Assembly: GCA_045591565.1 (NCBI GenBank)
Contig: JAZNTB010000040.1
Location: 1 to 15,945, forward strand
DNA: 15,945 bases
Source: UBA1738 sp045591565
GTDB lineage: Bacteria > Bacillota > Clostridia > UBA1381
Direction: 5' to 3'
In this document: piece after piece, positions 1 through 5,983 of the stretch
How the letters are laid out: each line of letters begins with the position of its first letter
How positions within the stretch are numbered: the stretch's first letter is position 1
Program-made: the position numbers and the translations under genes
Notes under the pieces: generated by a model
Database searches by the model: none
The model's input: only the letters and a program-made list of their open reading frames with translations
Told to the model about the DNA's origin: nothing

Positions 1-56
1 TCAACACTAATACCTACACTACCATTAACAACACTTAATTTTTCTAAATTTACCAT
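1..56 (-). CDS. 5' end of an unidentified gene running off the left edge
   Basis: An ATG on the minus strand at 56 opens a reading frame that stays open to the window edge and begins MVNLEKLSVVNGSVGISV. A GAGAGG-type ribosome site sits about 8 nt upstream on that strand (around 63-69). It follows the 71-aa gene in the same direction, so the two may be co-transcribed. Eighteen residues are too few to assign a family. Confidence 0.5.
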   Translation of the reverse strand, partial: MVNLEKLSVVNGSVGISV

Positions 57-97
57 ATTCTTTTACCTCTCTTAACTAATTTTTCTAATGTATTTGT

Positions 98-130
98 GGA
101 GTGGTCACTGTATTATAACGCAACCACTCC
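98..130. repeat. Inverted repeat GGAGTGGT / ACCACTCC between two small genes
   Basis: Perfect 8-bp arms at 98-105 and 123-130 are separated by 17 nt. The repeat lies between the stop of the 71-aa gene and the start of the edge gene. There is no U-tract, so it is not a standard terminator. It could be an operator, an RNA-processing hairpin or a recombinase site. Confidence 0.4.
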
Positions 131-143
131 GATATCTCAGCCC

Positions 144-359
144 CTAATTTAAAAATTTAGGCGCTTTTTCTAATAATACCCTTAACTCTCTATCTGAAAT
201 AAGAGATTTCTTATTTAATTCCTTATAAATAGAAACCTTAAGACTATTATGTAAATTCTCTTTCTCTCTATCAGAAAGAACAATATTAACTTTACCCATA
301 GGCATAACACCACCAATAGATGTATATGCGCTATCAGCTTGTCTCAATGCACTACCCAT
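144..359 (-). CDS. Small SHOCT-like hypothetical protein (71 aa)
   Basis: The start is well supported: AAGGGAGGT lies 8 nt before the ATG. The C-terminal half, roughly residues 23-68, reads as two short helices around IYKELNKKSLISDREL. This resembles the short SHOCT-type modules (ending in L-I/L-[ST]-D-x-[EQ]-L) common in small clostridial accessory proteins. That resemblance is by eye and no function follows from it. There is no signal peptide or membrane segment. A promoter for it is visible at 411-440. The gene lies directly downstream of the serine recombinase gene on the same strand and is followed by another small gene at the window edge. Confidence 0.7.
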   Translation of the reverse strand: MGSALRQADSAYTSIGGVMPMGKVNIVLSDREKENLHNSLKVSIYKELNKKSLISDRELRVLLEKAPKFLN

Positions 360-410
360 ATTTAAGTACCTCCCTTGCTAATTGATACTTAAATTAGGTA
401 AACAGGGTGC

Positions 411-450
411 ATTTTAGTCGATTTTGCTCTCATCTGTAAATTTTTTTACA
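411..450 (-). promoter_or_regulatory. Promoter with palindrome over the -35 box, for the 71-aa gene
   Basis: On the minus strand a TTTACA -35 box (435-440) and a TAAAAT -10 box (411-416) are separated by 18 nt. The -35 box is one arm of a perfect palindrome TGTAAA-N4-TTTACA (435-450), the shape of a repressor operator. It lies in the gap after the recombinase stop codon. Confidence 0.5.
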
Positions 451-471
451 TTTTAGTGAATTTTTTTAAAT

Positions 472-1062
472 TTATGTCCTATTATTTTTGTCAACTGTCC
501 TTGACTTTTCTCTTTGTAGTGTACTCTTTGATATACCTGTCATCGCTGAAACCTGTTTATATGAATGATTTTCCAACAACTGCATAGCCAGACTTAGTTG
601 TGTCTTGCTATATTTCTTTGGTCTGCCTTCTATGTACCCATCCTTTTGTCTTGCAAGTTCGCGACCGCTTTGTGTACGCTCTACAATCATATTTCTCTCA
701 AATTCTGCAAAAGACAATAAGATTGTATATGTCAACCTGCCAACAGGTGTATTATCTATGACACCTAAATTGAGTATATCTATCTTAATACCCTTATCCA
801 TCAAATGTTCTATGATATCTAACCCCTCGCGCACATTACGGCAAAATCTGTCCATTTTGCACACAGCCAAACAATCCCCATCTGATAATCTATAAATCAG
901 GTCATTAAACACTTGCCTATTATTGAAATCTTTTGCAGCAGTATAAACTTCTCTGTGCATCTCTGCTGAAGGATATTTTTCTAATATAGCCTGTTCTTGC
1001 TCTGCCAGAGAATTATTTTCAGCCTGACTTTTGCTTGATACTCTGATGTATCCGTATTCCAT
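472..1062 (-). CDS. Small serine recombinase (resolvase/invertase type, 196 aa)
   Basis: This is a site-specific recombinase that cuts DNA through a serine and catalyses resolution, inversion or small-element integration. The N-terminal domain opens with GYIRVSS, where S9 is the expected nucleophile. The conserved arginine motif follows as MDRFCRN (R72 and R75), and FAEFERNMIVERT marks the long helix (about 118-130). Residues 148-188 form the Hin-like helix-turn-helix (GRPKK, then a YKQVSAMTGISKSTLQR helix pair). The length is typical of the small family and it lacks the large integrase C-terminus. The ATG at 1062 is preferred because AGGTAGG lies 7-8 nt upstream. A GTG nine bases earlier overlaps that ribosome site. 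Inference: it could act on the element that interrupts cotJC, but a recombinase outside the window is equally possible. Confidence 0.92.
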   Translation of the reverse strand: MEYGYIRVSSKSQAENNSLAEQEQAILEKYPSAEMHREVYTAAKDFNNRQVFNDLIYRLSDGDCLAVCKMDRFCRNVREGLDIIEHLMDKGIKIDILNLGVIDNTPVGRLTYTILLSFAEFERNMIVERTQSGRELARQKDGYIEGRPKKYSKTQLSLAMQLLENHSYKQVSAMTGISKSTLQREKSRTVDKNNRT

Positions 1063-1535
1063 ATATAACACCTACCTTTTGAATATATATAATGAACACC
1101 CACAAGCCTACAAGTTACCTATATAGGCTTGGTGTACTCATAACTTAAAATATATGAACTATCTTTCTGACGCTCTTACACGTCAATTTTCATTAAAATT
1201 TATAAAAACCTTGTCATCTCAACACAAAATTACGACGAAATTTTTAAAATCTCAAAATAGCGCCATTTCAACACTTTCTCGATATCAAATTTAAATTTTT
1301 GTCGATTTCTTTAATCTTAATTTTCTGATACCATTATTTAACGGCAAAAGATAAATAAGATTAAAATAATCTGCAATTTTTCTTATTTTCTGACCTATAC
1401 CCAACAAACACTTTTACACTTTTTTGCATCCGATTTTTAAAAATTCAAAAACCAGCCTACTGAAACTACAATAAAAAATATACTGGTTGAAAAAATTTTG
1501 ACATTTTTACAACGCTTTTAAACCAACACTTTTGC
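1063..1535. other. Gene-free AT-rich stretch upstream of the recombinase
   Basis: No supported reading frame lies here. Two things are visible. One is a minus-strand promoter candidate for the recombinase (1158-1186), followed by a dyad at 1104-1130. The other is a loose inverted repeat (AACCAG 1450-1455, CTGGTT 1483-1488) just after the stop of the 164-aa gene, without a clean U-tract. The rest is A/T runs with no structure I can defend. Confidence 0.5.
1104..1186 (-). promoter_or_regulatory. Recombinase promoter candidate plus downstream dyad
   Basis: Reading the minus strand, TTGACG (1181-1186) and GATAGT (1158-1163) are 17 nt apart, a moderate promoter match. Downstream of it, arms AAGCCTA (1104-1110) and TAGGCTT (1124-1130) form a perfect 7-bp dyad. 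It can extend outward with CACC/GGTG if 3 nt bulge. A dyad between promoter and recombinase gene could be an operator or a recombination (res-like) subsite. Confidence 0.4.
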
Positions 1536-2030
1536 TTACGTGCCGACGCAATCAAGTCCGTCAGAAAACACCATATCTTTTATTAACCCTGTATCAATCA
1601 TATAATGCCTTATCAACCTGTCTGCAACCGCTAAATCTTCCATATCATCCACACCCATATAGATACTCTCTGTTGTATGGTATATGACTTTGCACCCGAC
1701 TAACATACAATACCCGAACTGCAAATTTTGATTGTACCTGTTCATTTTTTCAAGCGTCTGGGCTTTCTTTTTTGCAAATGCTCTTGTGCCAATAGTCCAA
1801 AGGTCTGCCTCTAAAACTATCCTTTGATTTGCCCTGTCAACAACGATTTCAAATTCTTCATCATCCTTGATTGCTCTAACCATACTATTTTCCGCATCTG
1901 CTACGCTATACAACCCTAACAAGTCAAGAACTCTCCTGATAAAAACCGCTACTGTTGTAAATTTAATACTAACACCCTTATAATTCTTATTTCTCTTAAC
2001 TATCTCTTTGAAACTACAACTATGTAACAT
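1536..2030 (-). CDS. Unrecognised 164-aa protein downstream of a terminator-like leader
   Basis: I do not recognise the family. The start is firm: AAGGGGGT lies 8 nt before the ATG. The protein is probably cytoplasmic, with no signal peptide or clear membrane segment. The N-terminus (1-35) is basic. The middle (about 55-95) reads as beta strands (FEIVVD, RIVLEADLW), then a charged helix (FAKKKAQTLEKMNRYN). After that come strands (FGYCMLVGCKVIYHT) and a C-terminal helix (DLAVADRLIRHYMIDTGL). This alpha-beta-beta-helix order, with Asn at the end of the middle helix, faintly recalls YbjN/secretion-chaperone-like folds, which is a guess. Only 34 nt separate the gene from an intrinsic terminator upstream (2064-2097) and no promoter is visible between them. 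Expression therefore probably needs read-through. Confidence 0.65.
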   Translation of the reverse strand: MLHSCSFKEIVKRNKNYKGVSIKFTTVAVFIRRVLDLLGLYSVADAENSMVRAIKDDEEFEIVVDRANQRIVLEADLWTIGTRAFAKKKAQTLEKMNRYNQNLQFGYCMLVGCKVIYHTTESIYMGVDDMEDLAVADRLIRHYMIDTGLIKDMVFSDGLDCVGT

Positions 2031-2063
2031 AATTTGCTACCCCCTTATAAAAAGATTTCTGCA

Positions 2064-2097
2064 CAAAAAAAGTGCCGCTACGATTGTAACGACACTT
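2064..2097 (-). terminator. Intrinsic terminator ahead of the 164-aa gene
   Basis: On the minus strand AAGTGTCGTTAC, an AATC tetraloop and GTAGCGGCACTT form an unbroken 12-bp RNA stem if two G-U pairs are allowed. The stem runs into seven or more U. On the plus strand the same bases give two C-A mismatches, so the element is built for minus-strand transcription. Confidence 0.85.
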
Positions 2098-2253
2098 AAA
2101 GCCAATACAGGCTTATGCTCTATTCATTATTTAATATCTTTAGCACCTGCCAAAGAAAACCACCGCCACCGCCACCAACTTAAATAACATTCAAGCCGTG
2201 CCGTTGCACTCTATACCATAAAATCAAGCAAATCATATACCCATATAACTTAC
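2064..2253 (-). ncRNA. Candidate structured small RNA or attenuated leader, with G-rich repeat
   Basis: A near-perfect promoter (2260-2288) starts a transcript at about 2253 that ends at a strong terminator (2064-2097), about 190 nt. Readable structures, 5' to 3', are as follows. A GUGC-AACG-GCAC hairpin sits near 2200-2213. A CUUGAA/UUUAAG hairpin follows (about 2180-2197). Then comes GGTGGCGGTGGCGGTGG (2176-2160), six GG pairs separated by single bases, able to form a two-layer G-quadruplex. A CAGGUGCU/AGCA..CCUG paired element encloses an A/U loop. An AAGCC/GGCUU hairpin and the terminator end it. The longest ATG frame inside is a 16-residue hydrophobic peptide (2190 to 2140, MLFKLVAVAVVFFGRC) with no ribosome site. 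I cannot match it to a known RNA family. It may act in trans, or as an attenuator for the 164-aa gene. Confidence 0.6.
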
Positions 2254-2259
2254 ATATAT

Positions 2260-2288
2260 ATTATACCTCCATTAAATACTATAGTCAA
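2260..2288 (-). promoter_or_regulatory. Near-consensus promoter of the candidate RNA
   Basis: TTGACT (2283-2288) and TATAAT (2260-2265) are separated by exactly 17 nt on the minus strand. Eleven of twelve box positions match the sigma-A consensus. A GGAGG lies inside the spacer, but the ATG after it is followed directly by TAA, so it does not open a gene. Confidence 0.8.
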
Positions 2289-2365
2289 CGCCCATGAAAT
2301 ACGTTTTTAATTTTAAGAAGTACCATTATGCATTTTATCTTCAAAACACAAATTATATCTCTGCA

Positions 2366-3508
2366 TTATTCATTGTATTTTCTGCAATTATCATGAATTG
2401 TATTCTTACCAATATACTTCAGATTATATTTTTCAATTAATTCCTTACAATATGCAACCGCATCTTCAGCCTCTATAGCATTATACAAGTCTTCGTCTTT
2501 ATCATATAGTTCTGGACGCATAACATCAATTTGTTCTTCATACATGGCGTTTATATGTGAATCTACACCTACCCAATTTGGCTCATCTGGAAGAATTATA
2601 TCTGCACTACCAATGTTTACAACTGTATTTATTACATCTGTATCACCATTTATAATAAATGGTTCTGCATAACCTACCACCCAATCAACATTACCACTGC
2701 AAATAAAAACTTTTAGTATTTCTTTGCATTTTTCATATGCCATCGATGCGTTTTGGGGTATTATTTCTGCTATTTCGCGCTTTGTAAATTCTTTTGTTTC
2801 TATATTCTTTATCAAGAAAACTTCGTTTGAAAGGTATATATTATTTTTATCCGCTTGTGAGATTTCTCTAAGAGATATACTATGTTTTGGTGGGTCAGAA
2901 CTTAAATAAATAGGCTCTTCACATTCTGAATCCGTTATTGTTAAACTACAAGATAAATCAGGGAAATTATATTCTTCGTATATAAAGGTTATTTTATCGC
3001 CAAAATCTGTACGAAAAGTTTCTTTATCATAATCCGATATAAAATCAAATGGGTTATAATATGGGGAAAACAATATACTCAACCCTAATATGCAGACTAA
3101 CATAAACACAGTTATGGCAGCAATTTTAGACTTCATTCTCCAGATTGCTTTTCTGAAAAAGAAAACAAGTAATAAAATTATAATTACTGAATTTACAAAT
3201 GGTTTATATACTATATAACCTAAGAATACGTAACTAATGAAATTAGCACACAATGCACTAAAATTTATGGGAAACCATTTATCCCCATCCTTATGTATGC
3301 AAAAAGAAAGTATTGCTCTATATAACCAATATGGAATAATAATAAGCACTATCAACATAATTACTAACGCACTTGCAGTAAACACATCATGCAAAATATT
3401 AGAAACTGTTGAAAACAGTTGTTTTTCTGAAACAAAATATAACACCCATAATAATACATTGAGAATGATACTCATAGATGAAATTTTTTTGAATTGAAAG
3501 GTTTTCAT
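2366..3508 (-). CDS. Multi-pass membrane protein with large soluble C-terminal domain (380 aa)
   Basis: The family is unrecognised. The start is supported by TAGGAG 8 nt upstream and a promoter at 3558-3586. The first 150 residues are very hydrophobic and hold about five membrane segments, roughly at 10-27, 41-66, 88-101, 103-117 and 130-148. They are separated by short basic loops (FFRKAIWRMKSK). Residues from about 155 to 380 are hydrophilic and acidic, with no obvious catalytic motif. They would lie on one face of the membrane. No terminator is evident after its stop. The small RNA promoter begins about 80 nt downstream. It is the last gene before the element's junction with cotJC. Immunity, sensing or anchoring are all possible and none is shown. 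Confidence 0.7.
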   Translation of the reverse strand: MKTFQFKKISSMSIILNVLLWVLYFVSEKQLFSTVSNILHDVFTASALVIMLIVLIIIPYWLYRAILSFCIHKDGDKWFPINFSALCANFISYVFLGYIVYKPFVNSVIIILLLVFFFRKAIWRMKSKIAAITVFMLVCILGLSILFSPYYNPFDFISDYDKETFRTDFGDKITFIYEEYNFPDLSCSLTITDSECEEPIYLSSDPPKHSISLREISQADKNNIYLSNEVFLIKNIETKEFTKREIAEIIPQNASMAYEKCKEILKVFICSGNVDWVVGYAEPFIINGDTDVINTVVNIGSADIILPDEPNWVGVDSHINAMYEEQIDVMRPELYDKDEDLYNAIEAEDAVAYCKELIEKYNLKYIGKNTIHDNCRKYNE

Positions 3509-3872
3509 TGTATTACTCCTACAAAAATTTAGATAGATTTAAGATTTGTTTAAATTTATTATACTATATTTCTCCAAATAACACAAGCATATTACATAAT
3601 TTCTCCATAATATACAAAGACAACCCAGCCACCCACCCTTGCAAAATACCCGATAGATATTATCCCCATCTGATTAACTGTTGTATCAGATTATTTAATA
3701 ATATCAATATTTAATACTAGTATATATACCTCTCTATATTAATAACAACGACACTGTTTAAATTTATGTCCAATATAAAACTTTTTTCAAAAATTTTTTT
3801 AAATTCATACTTTTCTGTGCTATTGCTGAAAATAAAATTTTTAAATTTTTTTAACAGTGCAAAATGGTATAG
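3509..3872. other. Gene-free AT-rich end of the inserted element
   Basis: This stretch lies between the membrane protein and the cotJC remnant. It holds the minus-strand promoter at 3558-3586. It also has a 7-bp inverted repeat ATCTGAT/ATCAGAT (3668-3674 and 3685-3691). Near the junction a loosely inverted pair (TTCTGTGCTAT around 3810-3821 and ATAGAACACAGGAA around 3869-3882) may be recombinase half-sites. No reading frame has a ribosome site. The last element bases are poly-T rich up to about 3855. Confidence 0.5.
3558..3586 (-). promoter_or_regulatory. Promoter of the 380-aa membrane protein gene
   Basis: TTGTGT (3581-3586) and a perfect TATAAT (3558-3563) lie 17 nt apart on the minus strand, about 50 nt upstream of the ATG. 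Confidence 0.65.
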
Positions 3873-4286
3873 AACACAGGAACTGAAGAGCTCGGGCATT
3901 TAGAGATGGTGGGTACGCTTGTTTATCAGCTTTCTGACGGGGCGTCCGGCAAGGATTGGCTTGCAGGGCATACTCCGGAATACTATGCCGACAACGGCAA
4001 CGGCATCTTCCCGCAAAATGCTCAGGGCTCACCGTTTAATGCGGCGTCAATCGCTGTAACCGGCGACCCGATTACAAACCTGTTTGAGGATTTGGCAGCA
4101 GAGCAAAAGGCAAGAGCAGTATATGATAATATTCTGCGCTTATCCGACGACCCTGATGTTAACGAGGTAATCAAGTTCCTCCGCCAGAGAGAAGTTACAC
4201 ACTTCCAGCGTTTCGGCGAAGCACTTGACAGACTTCAGGCAGACATTGACTGCAAGAAGAATTTCTATATGGGAAATAAAAAATAG
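3873..4286 (+). pseudogene. cotJC: Spore coat protein CotJC, 5'-truncated by the inserted element
   Basis: CotJC is a manganese-catalase-like spore coat protein made in the mother cell. It is usually about 190 aa. Here only the C-terminal two thirds remains. The homologous frame begins at GTEELGHLEMVGT (codons from 3879), exactly inside the conserved helix carrying the Glu and His metal ligands, and runs to a TAG at 4284-4286. Further family signatures are GDPI (preceding a helix), EDLAAEQKAR, LSDDPDVNEVIKFLRQRE and the VTHFQRF ligand region. The N-terminal helix with the first ligand Glu is absent. A TAG at 3870-3872 closes the frame upstream. The internal ATG at 3906 has no ribosome site. 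Either the gene is dead or it is restored when the element is excised. Confidence 0.88.
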
Positions 4287-4303
4287 GCTTTCCGGCTTGC
4301 AGC

Positions 4304-4345
4304 AAAAGGGCACTTTCCGATTTTGGAGAGTGCCTTTAAATTTTT
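4304..4345 (+). terminator. Intrinsic terminator after cotJC
   Basis: AAAGGGCACTTTCC and GGAGAGTGCCTTT pair around a short T-rich loop, with one bulged G and one G-U pair, and run into TTAAATTTTT. It isolates the cotJC remnant from the next gene, whose own promoter begins 22 nt later. Confidence 0.75.
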
Positions 4346-4366
4346 GTTACAACGCCTGACTAGTAC

Positions 4367-4395
4367 TTGAAAAAACGCTGTAGCTTAGGTATAAT
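4367..4395 (+). promoter_or_regulatory. Promoter of the secreted-protein/phosphatase operon
   Basis: TTGAAA (4367-4372) and TATAAT (4390-4395) are separated by 17 nt, 39 nt upstream of the preferred ATG. Confidence 0.8.
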
Positions 4396-4434
4396 GAACT
4401 TAGAAAGCAGGGGATGGAGGTAGGAGGAATTAAT

Positions 4435-5367
4435 ATGAAAAAGATAGTAATTTTTGCGGTCTCTCTAATGATGTTGACATGCACGGTGTGTAGCGCAAAG
4501 CAGCAGGAAGTATTAAACACCGACATAAAGGCATATATTGACGGACATCCTATCAGGTCTTTCAACATTGAGGGATGGACAGGAATTATAGCAGAGGACC
4601 TTATGGACTACGGCTTTGCTGTAACCTGGGATGGGAATGCCCGCACGCTGCGTGTTGAAAAGGGAGCTTTGGGCGGAACTGTTTCGCCAACCTATCAATT
4701 TACCGAAAATACTGCTCCTGTAGGCTCGCATGCGGCGTATGTTTATGAAACAGATATAAAGACCTTTGTCGATAAAAATCCGGTTGCAGCATTTAACATT
4801 GGTGGCAGGACAATAATTTATATAGACGAGCTTGCTGTTTTTGGCGATGTGGTTTGGGACGGCGAAAAACGCGAGATTTCCTATAGTAGCCAAAAGCCGT
4901 GGCAAATAGGCTTTGACCTTCCGATATCGGATGCGCCGCACGCAGAGGGTGACGGAATAAAAGCGCTGTCCGGCGTGATTAAGAAAAAAGAAACCGGTGA
5001 ATTTGTCACATCGGGCGAAAATCTTGAGCATCTTTCCTGGATGACAGTATCCTTTAACAAGAGCTACGGAGGTCTGCAGCTGGGATTTTCAATGGCGGCA
5101 CAGCATTTATTTGCCGATACTGAGTTTGCAGAGCTGTGCAGTAATATTTGTACGGTGGATTATGACGGAACAAGACTTCGTGAAGATGCTCAGCTTGCAA
5201 ACCTGCACGCAAAGGTCTTGATAAACGGACAGCCTGTTAAAATAACGAATGTACGCAAGGAAAGGGGAAATAATCATCTTGATTTTATATTCGAGCTTGC
5301 CTCGAATATAAAAAAAGAGGAAATTATAGAGCTTTCCTTTGAGATATGTGTAAATGCAGGAGAATAG
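4435..5367 (+). CDS. Secreted protein with two copper-amine-oxidase-N-like stalk repeats (310 aa)
   Basis: A signal peptide is clear: MKK, a hydrophobic core, then CSA-KQQ as the probable cleavage site. Two homologous repeats follow, residues about 31-74 and 108-150. Each has the pattern IKxxxD-x(5)-FNI-x-G-x-T-x-I then a W-D-G turn. This is typical of the stalk (copper amine oxidase N-like) modules on clostridial surface proteins. The C-terminal part (155-310) is not recognised. It has no lipobox, sortase or further membrane signal. The ATG at 4435 is chosen because GGAGG sits at 4423-4427. An in-frame ATG at 4414 would add seven residues encoded across that ribosome site. The phosphatase gene starts 3 nt after its stop, so the two share a transcript. 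Confidence 0.8.
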   Translation: MKKIVIFAVSLMMLTCTVCSAKQQEVLNTDIKAYIDGHPIRSFNIEGWTGIIAEDLMDYGFAVTWDGNARTLRVEKGALGGTVSPTYQFTENTAPVGSHAAYVYETDIKTFVDKNPVAAFNIGGRTIIYIDELAVFGDVVWDGEKREISYSSQKPWQIGFDLPISDAPHAEGDGIKALSGVIKKKETGEFVTSGENLEHLSWMTVSFNKSYGGLQLGFSMAAQHLFADTEFAELCSNICTVDYDGTRLREDAQLANLHAKVLINGQPVKITNVRKERGNNHLDFIFELASNIKKEEIIELSFEICVNAGE

Positions 5368-5370
5368 ATT

Positions 5371-5823
5371 ATGAAAAGTATACTTTTTGTGTGTCACGGC
5401 AACATATGCCGTTCGCCGATGGCAGAGTATGTGATGCGTGACCTTGCCCGAAAGGAAAAGGTTGAGGCGTATATCGCATCTGCTGCCACAAGCACCGAGG
5501 AAATAGGGAATAATATTCATCACGGAACACGGAAAAAGCTTCGGGAAATGGGTGTTCCGGCAGGAGACAGGCAGGCGGTACAGATGACGCGCGCAGACTA
5601 TGAAAAATATGACTATATTATAGGCATGGACAGCTTTAATATTAAAAATATTCTTCGAATATCTGGCGGTGACCCTAATGGGAAGGTGCATAAGCTCCTA
5701 TCCTTTGCGGGATCGGGAGGGGATATTGCAGACCCATGGTACACGGGGAATTTTGATGAAACATATAAAGATGTTTTGCGTGGCTGCGAGGCACTTTTGA
5801 ATGTTATAAAAAGTGAAAAATGA
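5371..5823 (+). CDS. Low-molecular-weight protein tyrosine phosphatase (150 aa)
   Basis: The enzyme removes phosphate from phosphotyrosine (or phosphoarginine, as YwlE does) through a cysteinyl-phosphate intermediate. The P-loop is C8-HGNIC-R14-S15 at the N-terminus. The general acid is D121 in DPWYTGNF. Length and layout match the family exactly. The residue after C8 is His and the following segment is GNICRS, so substrate type (arginine or tyrosine) is not certain from this alone. An AGGAG ribosome site overlaps the end of the upstream secreted-protein gene, implying coupled expression. Confidence 0.93.
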   Translation: MKSILFVCHGNICRSPMAEYVMRDLARKEKVEAYIASAATSTEEIGNNIHHGTRKKLREMGVPAGDRQAVQMTRADYEKYDYIIGMDSFNIKNILRISGGDPNGKVHKLLSFAGSGGDIADPWYTGNFDETYKDVLRGCEALLNVIKSEK

Positions 5824-5824
5824 C

Positions 5825-5853
5825 TTGGTTTTAACATCAAAAAGTGGTACAAT
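5825..5853 (+). promoter_or_regulatory. Possible promoter of a short transcript
   Basis: TTGGTT (5825-5830) and TACAAT (5848-5853) are 17 nt apart, just after the phosphatase stop codon. The only thing downstream before the terminator at 5947-5977 is about 115 nt without a supported gene. It may be a small RNA or chance. Confidence 0.3.
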
Positions 5854-5946
5854 ACAAGGCGTAAATGCCGAAAGGTAGATATCACGAATAGATGATATAA
5901 CAAATGTGTGCGGGAATTGTGGCGTGGAATATGACAGTAAAAGAAT

Positions 5947-5977
5947 AAAAGGTCATAGCATTTGCTATGACCTTTTT
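5947..5977. terminator. Bidirectional terminator between phosphatase and trkH
   Basis: Perfect arms GGTCATAGCA (5951-5960) and TGCTATGACC (5963-5972) with a TT loop are flanked by AAAA and TTTTT. The element can therefore stop transcription from both converging operons. The hairpin is among the cleanest in the window. Confidence 0.93.
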
Positions 5978-5983
5978 AATTGC

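Larger units (their letters stand above)
1..3878. mobile_element. AT-rich inserted element interrupting cotJC (right end; left end outside window)
   Basis: Base composition is far more AT-rich than the sequence to the right. All genes are accessory, lie on one strand, and include a serine recombinase. The right boundary is the point, at about 3878, where coherent CotJC codons begin. The left boundary and the missing cotJC 5' part must lie beyond position 1. No direct repeat can be identified with only one end visible. Confidence 0.65.

Noticed and set aside
2105..2178. Glycine-rich peptide frame ending FLWQVLKILNNE over the GG repeat
   Set aside because: A TAA lies two codons before the glycines and no start codon is available after it, so it cannot be translated on its own.
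1536..2253. A type III toxin-antitoxin (ToxIN-like) locus
   Set aside because: The layout fits, but the repeat is three copies of 6 nt rather than several 24-48 nt units, and the protein shows no ToxN-like pattern. Kept only as an analogy.
3717..3899. 60-residue minus-strand frame across the cotJC junction
   Set aside because: It starts in the antisense of the CotJC fragment, has no ribosome site and has A/T-run composition; a chance frame.
3906..4286. Functional short CotJC starting at the ATG at 3906
   Set aside because: That ATG is an internal codon of the LEMVG helix, has no ribosome site, and the first metal-ligand helix would be missing.
4513..5691. Long antisense frames opposite the secreted protein and phosphatase
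   Set aside because: They are shadows: no ribosome sites, odd composition, and the sense genes have clear signal peptide or catalytic motifs.
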